Shown here piece by piece: positions 35,501 through 42,190 of a DNA stretch of 64,000 bases; the first letter of the stretch is position 1; every line of letters begins with the position of its first letter. The notes under the pieces were generated by a model. The model made no database searches. It worked only from the letters and a program-made list of their open reading frames with translations, and was not told the DNA's origin. The translations under genes and the position numbers were made by a program. Location of the stretch: assembly GCF_009909615.1 (NCBI RefSeq), contig NZ_WWNE01000003.1, positions 579,074 to 643,073 of the forward strand, in the 5' to 3' direction. The stretch comes from Acidiluteibacter ferrifornacis (GTDB lineage Bacteria > Bacteroidota > Bacteroidia > Flavobacteriales_E > Vicingaceae).

Positions 35501-37392
35501 ATGCAATTACCAATGCTTCAGCAAATGGATTGACTGATGGTGCAATTGACATTACCGTTACAGGTGGAACAACTCCTTACACTTTTGTTTGGAGTAACTC
35601 TGCTACTACTGAAGATATTTCAGGAATCGGAGCAGGTTCTTATACTGTGACTGTTACTGACGCAAATGCTTGTACTTCTGCAAACACTTATAGTGTAACT
35701 CAACCTACAACTATTACATTAGTTGATGTTATAACAAATGTTTCATGTAATGGAGGAGCAGATGGCTCTATTGCTTTGACTACTTCTGGTGGTGTATCTC
35801 CTTACACTTTCGTTTGGAGTAATGCAGCAACAACAGCGAATATTTCTAGTTTAACAGCTGGGGCTTATAATGTAACTGTAACAGATGCGAATTCAGCTAC
35901 AGTTACCGCTTCTTATACAGTTACAGAACCAACCGCACTTGCTATTTCAGGTAACGTAACTAATGCAACTACTTTTGGTGGTTCAGACGGTTCTGTTTCA
36001 ACTACTGTAACCGGGGGTACGAGTCCTTACACTTATTTATGGAGTAATGCAGCAACTACTGCAACAGCTTCTAGTTTGTCAGCAGCGAAGTATTACTTAA
36101 CAGTTACTGATGCTAACTTATGTACAAAGGTTGATTCTTTTGTTGTAGGACAACCTGCAGGAGCTATAGCTAGTTTGGTTATTACCGAGATTATGTATAA
36201 CCCTGCTGAGTCAGGAACGGATACAACGGAGTTTATTGAATTTGTGAATGTTGGTTCAACCCCAGTTGATATGACAGGATACAATATCGTTGAAGGTGTA
36301 GTGTATGCTTTCAATAACTTAGTTGTTGCACCTGGTCAATATGTTGTTGGAACAGTAGATTCTTCAGGTTTTAGAAATAGATTTGGCTTCGACGCTGATT
36401 TTGTATGGACTTCAGGAGGATTAAGTAACGGTGGAGAGGACATCACTATTGTTGATAATTTTGGTAGAACTGTTGATTCAGTAGATTTTAAAGATGTAGC
36501 CCCATGGCCATCTGGTTCTGCAGCAGGATTACCTGATGGTGGTGGTTCTTCAATCGTATTGTGTGACTCTACAGCTGATAATAATGTGGGCTCAAATTGG
36601 TTTGCAGCAACATCACCTGTAGTAGGTCAAATTATTAATGGATTCCAAGTTTATGCTAATCCAGGTGTTGGAGCTCCATGTATTCAAGCTATAGTACCAA
36701 CAGTAGTCATTGATTCAAATGTTACTTGTAACGGATTGTCTAACGGTGGAGCAACTGTTTCTGCTACTGGAGGAACAGCACCCTATTCTTTCGCATGGAG
36801 TAATACTGCTACTACGGCTTCTATAACTGGTGTAGCTGCAGGTACCTATACAGTTACTATAACTGATGCTGCATCAACAACAATAATTGATAGTGCGGTA
36901 ATTACTGAACCTGCTGCTATATCATTTACTTCTACTATAGTGGATGAAACTTCTGCTATGAATGATGGATCAGTTGATATTACTGTTTCAGGAGGAACTA
37001 GTCCTTACACATTTAATTGGAGTAATGCTGCAACTACTGAAGATATCACTGGATTGGCTGCGGGAACCTACACAGTAACAATTACTGATGCTAACAACTG
37101 TACATTTGTTGATTCAGCTATAGTGGCTTTTTCTGTAGGGTTGAATAAGGTTGTATTGAATAACAGCTCAGTGAACATATTCCCTAACCCAACTAAAGGA
37201 GCATTTACAATTGAGACATTTGCTAAGTATAATCAAGTAACTGTAATGGACATTACAGGAAAAGAAGTGTTTACAACAAATGTTTTCAAACCAATGCAAT
37301 CTATCGACTTAGGTCAACAAGAAAAAGGGATATACTTTATCGCTATTCAAGGTGAGAATGGAAGAGTAATGAAGAAGGTGATTGTTCACTAG
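32560..37392 (+). CDS. Giant T9SS-exported adhesin with three lamin-tail domains and 13 SprB repeats
   Basis: A 1610-residue secreted protein. After a signal peptide (to about residue 21, LKAQ) come a lamin-tail domain (LTD, ~25-150), seven SprB-type repeats (~196-725), a second LTD (~727-880), four repeats (~901-1203), a third LTD (~1204-1360), two repeats (~1380-1525) and a type A T9SS sorting domain (VNIFPNPTKGAFTIE, ~1535-1610). Each repeat is ~75 residues with the pattern SCNG..DG.I.L...GG..PY.Y.WSN.ATTEDLSGLAAG.Y.VTVTDA. LTD2 and LTD3 are near-copies (both contain FGRTVDSVD and PWPSGSAAG). SprB repeats occur in gliding and attachment adhesins. The role here, attachment or motility, is inferred. 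Confidence 0.9.
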   Translation: MKKILLSALVIAGTLFSSQLKAQCTDLFFSEYLEGSSNNKAIEIYNPTSASINLGDYVLYRHNNGSSSPSDSLHPQGVVSSKGVFVIANPSAIASILAVMDTTHTLTFYNGDDAIWLKKKSTGDTLDIIGIIGNDPGANWTVGTGATSENTLVRKFSIDNGQKNWATSTSEWLVFPQNMADSLGAHTSTCAAAAAPLSASAVGTNVSCNGANDGAIDLTATGGTAPYTYAWSNAATTEDLSGLAAGTYNVTVTDAASATTTASATLTQPSAIMPTITVLNSISCNGNTDGILVAGATGGSGGYSYAWSNAVSGTTNLNIGAGRYTVTVTDNSSCSDTVSYLLSDPAAIGIAGNINNVTTNGGSDGSITLTITNGNAPFTYSWSNSATTKDISGLAAGTYTVQVTDNGNCINSESFTVTQPSSITITKTSQTDVLCNADATGAIDLTISGGTTPYTYVWSNAATTEDLSGITAGNYNITVTDASSTTAVSSYTITEPTAIVASGIITNVSSNGGSNGAVDVSVSGGVTPYAYSWSNGATTEDVMGLISGSYSQTVTDANGCTSVSPYIVTQPAALVASITSQTNVSCNGGANGAIDLSVSGGVSPYTYTWNNSATTEDLSGLAAGTYNVIVSDANNTTSTASTTITEPTAIAIVDAITNVSANGLSDGAIDITVSGGTSPYVFVWSNTSTTEDLSGLAAGSYSVTITDANTCSATANYTVTQPAGSLANMIITEIYYNGPESGTDSTEFIELQNIGNTSVSLNGYSFTSGITHTFSGGTVAPGAYFVIAFDSSGFRNTFGMNADAIWASGGLSNGGELIVLKDDFGRTVDSVDYDDSTPWPSGSAAGNPDGGGASIILCDSLADNSIGSNWSAAISPVSGVIVNGLQVFANPGMKGLCAAPMSIAVALDSNVTCNAGMNGGATVNVTGGLAPFTYAWSNSATTASITGVAAGKYYVTVTDALSTSLNDSVTITEPTAIVVTDAITNASANGLTDGAIDITVTGGTTPYTFVWSNSATTEDISGIGAGSYTVTVTDANACTSANTYSVTQPTTITLVDVITNVSCNGGADGSIALTTSGGVSPYTFVWSNAATTANISSLTAGAYNVTVTDANSATVTASYTVTEPTALAISGNVTNATTFGGSDGSVSTTVTGGTSPYTYLWSNAATTATASSLSAAKYYLTVTDANLCTKVDSFVVGQPAGAIASLVITEIMYNPAESGTDTTEFIEFVNVGSTPVDMTGYNIVEGVVYAFNNLVVAPGQYVVGTVDSSGFRNRFGFDADFVWTSGGLSNGGEDITIVDNFGRTVDSVDFKDVAPWPSGSAAGLPDGGGSSIVLCDSTADNNVGSNWFAATSPVVGQIINGFQVYANPGVGAPCIQAIVPTVVIDSNVTCNGLSNGGATVSATGGTAPYSFAWSNTATTASITGVAAGTYTVTITDAASTTIIDSAVITEPAAISFTSTIVDETSAMNDGSVDITVSGGTSPYTFNWSNAATTEDITGLAAGTYTVTITDANNCTFVDSAIVAFSVGLNKVVLNNSSVNIFPNPTKGAFTIETFAKYNQVTVMDITGKEVFTTNVFKPMQSIDLGQQEKGIYFIAIQGENGRVMKKVIVH
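33145..37128 (+). repeat. SprB-type tandem repeat array, 13 units of ~225 bp in blocks of 7, 4 and 2
   Basis: Units occur at about 33145-34736 (seven), 35260-36165 (four) and 36697-37128 (two), separated by the second and third lamin-tail domains. Nucleotide similarity between adjacent units is moderate (recurring TGGAGTAATGCTGCAACAAC-type stretches), so the copies are old enough to have diverged but could still recombine. Confidence 0.85.
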
Positions 37393-37415
37393 ACTCATTC
37401 TATTTTAATACTTTT

Positions 37416-37450
37416 AAAGCCCTTTGCTCGAAACGAGCAAAGGGCTTTTT
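37416..37450 (+). terminator. Terminator after the adhesin gene
   Basis: A 15-bp perfect stem (AAAGCCCTTTGCTCG / CGAGCAAAGGGCTTT) with an AAA loop and trailing Ts. The remaining ~320 bp to the next gene (37451-37770) hold nothing I can identify. Confidence 0.93.
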
Positions 37451-37770
37451 GTTGATTATGTTTATTGTTTTGAATGACTTAAAAGAGTTGTTGTTAAGTT
37501 TTTCTAATTAAGAAACTTCCTATTTGCTATTTCGGTTGTTTCTTAATTTATTCATCATTTTTCGCCATTTCATTTATTTGTTTGGTACTGCCATATCCAC
37601 AATACAACAACCACTATGATAGCGGGGGCTCTTTTCATCGTGTTATAATGGTCGAAGGTGTTCTTTGAAGATCAAAAAGAGCAGTTACACTAAGATAAAA
37701 TTTGTGGATTTGAAAAAATTATGATTTTATACGATTGAATTTATTATGTTTGAAATCAAAGCCTTAATTT

Positions 37771-38334
37771 ATGAAAATGTTTAGATTGTTAATCAATGTT
37801 CTCTTTTTCTCTTTGATAATTTCTAGTTGTAATAAAGACAATTATGACGCATGTGAAGTACTTGATTGTGGAGTTGGATATTGTGCTGATGGAAGATGTC
37901 AATGTCCAAAGGGTTTCTATGGAGAGCGGTGTATACAGAATCATGCTCCTAAAGCAGTATTGGTTGAAAAAGTTGAGGTGATTAGGTTTCCTAATAAAAG
38001 GGTAGACTATACCGCTTGGGATAGTTTGGACAATCCCGATTTGCATTTGACCATTTACCAATCATTTAATAAAATTTGGATCAGTAGCACTAGTATTCAA
38101 AACGCTGATTCTTCAATAACGCATTCATTTAATGTCAGTCCATTAGCGAGGTTGGATGAGATGGATTTGAGGTATACAATCAGTTTGTACGATGATGACG
38201 GTAGTAAAGTGGATGAATTTATGGGTGGAGCACTTTTTTATCCTTATGATGAAGAAAAGCGATTAGTATCTACCAAGATTGTTGATAATGATGGGTTTGT
38301 TGCTTTTAAACTGTATTTGAAATATGAGTTTTAG
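37771..38334 (+). CDS. Lipoprotein with an EGF-like domain
   Basis: A 187-residue predicted lipoprotein (lipobox ISSC at about residues 17-20). An EGF-like cysteine module follows directly: CEVLDCGVGYC, then GRCQCPKGFYGERC at about residues 28-56, six cysteines in the EGF order. The rest is a beta-rich C-terminal domain ending in YLKYEF. EGF-like modules with a short beta domain occur in Bacteroidota surface lipoproteins of unknown function. It has no operon partner: an intergenic gap with a terminator is upstream and a convergent gene ends 7 bp downstream. Confidence 0.82.
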   Translation: MKMFRLLINVLFFSLIISSCNKDNYDACEVLDCGVGYCADGRCQCPKGFYGERCIQNHAPKAVLVEKVEVIRFPNKRVDYTAWDSLDNPDLHLTIYQSFNKIWISSTSIQNADSSITHSFNVSPLARLDEMDLRYTISLYDDDGSKVDEFMGGALFYPYDEEKRLVSTKIVDNDGFVAFKLYLKYEF

Positions 38335-38341
38335 TATACAC

Positions 38342-39589
38342 TTATTTCTTTTCTACTAAGGACTGTTCTTTTATTCTATTCAGTAGCGCATTTATATCTT
38401 TGAAATCCTCAATTCTTAGGTAGCTTCCTTCTCCATTTTTCGCTATTTCTTTGAGTGTTTTCTCTGTCCACCTTTCATTTTTGATTCCTACGGTTGTTAT
38501 GAAAATTTCCTTTTCAGCAGCATCTTTTATCAAGCGTGGAATGCTTTCATTTTTCTCTCCAATTTTAAAAGCCCCATCTGTCACTAAGTAAATTTGGTTA
38601 TTTCCACCTTCAATAAAAGAGGTATAAGCTACCTCGTAGGCTTTTATTAGCCCTTTATTACCTGAAGTGAAACCTCCGGCAACTACGCTATCTAAACTAG
38701 CTTCTATAAAAGGTTTATTGTTCGCAGTGGTAGACGGTAAAACTACTTTTGCTTCATCGTTATAGGATACGATGGCTATTTTATCTATTTCTCTTAACGG
38801 AATTAGCAATTCTTTCATGGACGCTTTAAGTAATTCCAACTTTTGATTTTTTCCCATAGACATTGATGCATCTATCAAGAAGATAATATTATTGGGCTTA
38901 AACTCATTTCTAGACAACTCATTTGGTGGAGTTGAAATAGGTATTATTATTTCGGGCTCTACAGAGGCTATGTGTATTATTGAATCTTGTCTGGGTGATT
39001 TTAAAGTGATGGTTTTAGGAGGCACAAGTTCTACTGGCGTAGTTTTTTGAACCATTACTTCTTGTTGGTTTTTAGCCATCAGAATAGGCTTTTCTATTGA
39101 TTTTACTGCAAAAGAATTATTATCTAAAAAGTTAACGTATGAAATCTTTATTTCAGCTTTTTCTTGAGGAAAACTGTTGGTAGTGGCAGTAGCTATTTGC
39201 CTAAAATCTGGGCATGCTTGCAATAAGTTTTTGGGAACAATGAGAACTTCACCCTTTATAGTAATTGAAGTAGGATCGGTGTTGGAGCTAAAATATAAAT
39301 GGATATTTTCTGAAAATTTTCCTTTCTTTTTGGGTTTATATTTAAATCGGATGACTTGTGCTTCACCCACTTCGAAGGTTTTTGAGGTGTATTTTACTTC
39401 AAAATTATCAACCCCATCAATTCGCAATAAATACATCTTCGAATCCGTACTATTAGTGATATTAAGATCAATAATTTCCTGATTTAATTTCTCAATTTCA
39501 CCCAGGTCAAAAACAGTTTTATTGATAAAGTCTTGAGCAAGAGTTAGGAAAGGGATGTAAAATAATATAAAGGTATAAATGGCTCTCAT
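38342..39589 (-). CDS. VWA domain protein with N-terminal DUF1573-like immunoglobulin-type domain
   Basis: A 415-residue secreted protein. The signal peptide ends at about residue 18 (TLAQ). An N-terminal beta-sandwich (VFDLGEIEKLNQEIIDLNITN ... IRFKYKPKKKGKF) resembles DUF1573/ASPM-type domains. A von Willebrand factor A domain occupies about residues 225-400, with a complete MIDAS (DASMS near 237, plus a later Thr and Asp in YLVTDGAF). It is a possible metal-dependent adhesion or scaffold protein; the ligand is unknown. There is no sorting domain and no neighbour in an obvious operon. Confidence 0.85.
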   Translation of the reverse strand: MRAIYTFILFYIPFLTLAQDFINKTVFDLGEIEKLNQEIIDLNITNSTDSKMYLLRIDGVDNFEVKYTSKTFEVGEAQVIRFKYKPKKKGKFSENIHLYFSSNTDPTSITIKGEVLIVPKNLLQACPDFRQIATATTNSFPQEKAEIKISYVNFLDNNSFAVKSIEKPILMAKNQQEVMVQKTTPVELVPPKTITLKSPRQDSIIHIASVEPEIIIPISTPPNELSRNEFKPNNIIFLIDASMSMGKNQKLELLKASMKELLIPLREIDKIAIVSYNDEAKVVLPSTTANNKPFIEASLDSVVAGGFTSGNKGLIKAYEVAYTSFIEGGNNQIYLVTDGAFKIGEKNESIPRLIKDAAEKEIFITTVGIKNERWTEKTLKEIAKNGEGSYLRIEDFKDINALLNRIKEQSLVEKK

Positions 39590-39648
39590 GCACTTTAATA
39601 TTTCAAATAGTGTACCACAAACTTTTGCTTTAAGTTTAGTGTGAAAAC

Positions 39649-41151
39649 TTATGACAAGTTGTGGTTAATTAGTTGATCAGCGATATTTCGATCATTTGCT
39701 AATCTTGGCAATTTGTTTTGTCCTCCTAATTTGCCAATTGATTTCATGTAATCTTGAAAGGCATTTTTTTTCATCTTTCTAATCACCAATGGACGGAGTA
39801 TATTTCCTTGAATCAAATCGGCATAATAGCTGTTTCTTTTTTGAAGTTGTAGATCTAAATCCGCATTAAATTTTATCAGATCCATTGGCTCTTGATTAAA
39901 CTCAATAAACCATTCATGGTAAGGCAGCTCTCCTTCTTTTGGATTGACTTGCGGCGCTAAATGAAAATCATTGATGGAGCATTGGTGAATCTGGGAAGTC
40001 GCATTGATAGCACTTTCTACCTCTTCTGCAATTACGTGTTCACCAAAGGCAGAAGTAAAGTGTTTGATTCTGCCTGATACAATTATTCGATAAGGATTAG
40101 TAGATACGAACTTTACAGTATCGCCGATGTTATAACCCCATAATCCGGCGTTTGTATTTAAAATCAAGGCGTAGTTAATACCAATTTGTACATCTTCTAA
40201 ATTTATTCGGCTCGGATTTTCATCGAAAAACTCATCAGCTGGAATAAATTCATAAAAGATTCCTGCATTCAAATTGAGCAACATTCCTTCTTCTCTCTGA
40301 GAATCTTGAAAAGCAATAAAGCCTTCAGAAGCAGGATAGAGTTCGATAGAATCAACTGTTTTTCCAATCAGTTTTTTAAACACCGATTGGTAAGGGGCAA
40401 AGTTAACTCCACCATAAATGAATAGCGAAAATTTTGGAAAAATATCTTTAACTTCCTTTTTTCCTGATAACTGTATTAAACGTTCAAAGTACATTTGAAC
40501 CCACGGTGGAATACCGCTAATTAATGCCATGTTTTCCTTCAAAGTTTCTTTGGATATTGCATCTACTTTTGTCTCCCAATCTTCAATACAATTTACTTTA
40601 AATGAGGGCATTCTATTTTTTTGAAGGTAGTTAGGAACATGGTGTGCTACGATTCCTGAAAGTCGCCCAGTTGGTATTTTTCCTGAAGTGTCTAATTCAG
40701 GACTGCCTTGGAGAAAAATCATCTTATGATCGACAAAGTCGGCTTTGCCTGTTTCCTCAATATAACAAAGAATGGCATTTCTAGCGGCATCAATATGATT
40801 TGAAATAGACTCTTTGGTAATGGGTATGTATTTAGTCCCTGAAGTTGTTCCTGAAGTTTTACAGAAGTATATGGGGATACCTTTCCATAATACGTTAGAC
40901 TCACCAGACTTTATTGCATCAATATACTTTTTTAAACCTTCATAGTCAGTAATGGGTACTTGCCTTTTAAAGTCTTGATAGGTTTTGATGCTATCAAATC
41001 CATGATCTTTACCAAATTTGGTGTTTTTAGCCCCTTCAACCAATTGCTTAAGTTGCTTTTCTTGTGTTTTTATGGGATCAGCACTCCACTTTTTTATTTT
41101 ATTAACCTCAATCTTAGCAAAGGGTTTGCTCAACAATGATTTGAATCCCAT
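39649..41151 (-). CDS. GH3 auxin-responsive promoter family protein (acyl-amido synthetase-like)
   Basis: A 500-residue protein of the GH3 adenylating superfamily. The ATP-binding loop FCKTSGTTSGTKYIPIT is near residue 100, and ELYPASEGFIAFQD and NIGDTVKFVSTNPYRIIVSGR are the later adenylation motifs. Plant GH3 enzymes conjugate amino acids to hormones; bacterial members are common in Bacteroidota and their substrates are not known. It begins 1 bp after the stop of the M23 peptidase gene, so the two are coupled. Confidence 0.9.
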   Translation of the reverse strand: MGFKSLLSKPFAKIEVNKIKKWSADPIKTQEKQLKQLVEGAKNTKFGKDHGFDSIKTYQDFKRQVPITDYEGLKKYIDAIKSGESNVLWKGIPIYFCKTSGTTSGTKYIPITKESISNHIDAARNAILCYIEETGKADFVDHKMIFLQGSPELDTSGKIPTGRLSGIVAHHVPNYLQKNRMPSFKVNCIEDWETKVDAISKETLKENMALISGIPPWVQMYFERLIQLSGKKEVKDIFPKFSLFIYGGVNFAPYQSVFKKLIGKTVDSIELYPASEGFIAFQDSQREEGMLLNLNAGIFYEFIPADEFFDENPSRINLEDVQIGINYALILNTNAGLWGYNIGDTVKFVSTNPYRIIVSGRIKHFTSAFGEHVIAEEVESAINATSQIHQCSINDFHLAPQVNPKEGELPYHEWFIEFNQEPMDLIKFNADLDLQLQKRNSYYADLIQGNILRPLVIRKMKKNAFQDYMKSIGKLGGQNKLPRLANDRNIADQLINHNLS

Positions 41152-41152
41152 T

Positions 41153-42028
41153 TTATTTCAGGTTTATATATTCTTCAGGGTTCAGGGCAGTTCCATTGTA
41201 CCACAACTCAAAATGAAGATGAGGACCATCAGTCAATTCACCAGAATTTCCAATAATCGCGATAGCGTCGCCAGCCTTCACTACATCACCTACTTCTTTC
41301 ATCAAAACGGAGTTGTGTTTATAAGTAGAGATCAAGTTATTGTCATGCTGTAAACTAATTACATGTCCAGTCTCAGAGGTCCATCCTGCAAAAATAACCA
41401 CTCCTTTTAGTGTAGCTTTAATGGCTTCATTTTCTGGTGCCACTATATCGACTCCATAATGGTCTTTTTTGGGTTCAAAATGACCGGTTACTAACCCATT
41501 AAGCGGAGTAAAAAAATAAGTACCACTTAATAAGCCAAAGCTCTTTCCTGCTTTTTCGTTAGAAATATTAAAAGCATCTTCTTTTTCTACAAAATCTCTA
41601 AATAACGAATCTTCTTTTGAAATTTTTCTAGCCTCCTGATCATACTGGGGAACTAGAGCACTGTCGTTTAATAGAGTGTCGCTTGGCAGTTTACCTTGAA
41701 TTATTAGTCTTAAATTATTTAAATAATGTTGTTTTACAGTTAAATCGTTCTCTAGCGAATCAACTTTTAAAACCATGTTGGTTAAATTTTGACGTAAAGA
41801 AACATCTGTGTAACCCGGAATAAACTCCCTTAAAGGGGTAAAGGCTATTAGAATAGTAATTAATGAAATGAGTAAAAAAGATCCTGAGATAAATAATATA
41901 AATACATTCATTGGAGATAAACGAAAGGATAGTTTCTCTTCAAAAGTCGTATCATTAAGTATAACTAAGCGAAACTTATTCTTAAGCCGCTTAATTAGTC
42001 GCTTCTTTTTATCTTTCTTTTCAGCCAT
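41153..42028 (-). CDS. M23 family membrane-anchored peptidoglycan endopeptidase
   Basis: A 291-residue type II membrane protein. A basic cytoplasmic tail (KKDKKKRLIKRLKNK) and one helix (PMNVFILFISGSFLLISLITILIAF, about 38-63) are followed by a coiled-coil stretch and an M23 LytM domain at about 175-290. The zinc site is intact: the GHFEPKKDHYGVD region at about 181-194 and HLHFE at about 270-274. It should cut peptide cross-links in the periplasm. The next gene downstream is GH3; the divergent unit upstream is porW-bactofilin-atp. The 162-bp gap to porW contains no clear promoter. Confidence 0.92.
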   Translation of the reverse strand: MAEKKDKKKRLIKRLKNKFRLVILNDTTFEEKLSFRLSPMNVFILFISGSFLLISLITILIAFTPLREFIPGYTDVSLRQNLTNMVLKVDSLENDLTVKQHYLNNLRLIIQGKLPSDTLLNDSALVPQYDQEARKISKEDSLFRDFVEKEDAFNISNEKAGKSFGLLSGTYFFTPLNGLVTGHFEPKKDHYGVDIVAPENEAIKATLKGVVIFAGWTSETGHVISLQHDNNLISTYKHNSVLMKEVGDVVKAGDAIAIIGNSGELTDGPHLHFELWYNGTALNPEEYINLK

Positions 42029-42190
42029 TTTTTATCAATTATCGCAAATATCCGAATAAATGCGTGGATTGGTAAAAGTTGGATTCCATAAAATAGAATG
42101 ATTATAATTAATTTAGCCCTCTTTTTGCAAAGAGGTAATAAAATTGCTGATTTAGAGTTATAATCGTTGCCCTTATTCAACTTATATAAA

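Noticed and set aside
33145..37128. Tandem repeats as a CRISPR array
   Set aside because: The units are ~225 bp, in frame and protein-coding (SprB repeats); there are no short identical repeats with unique spacers.
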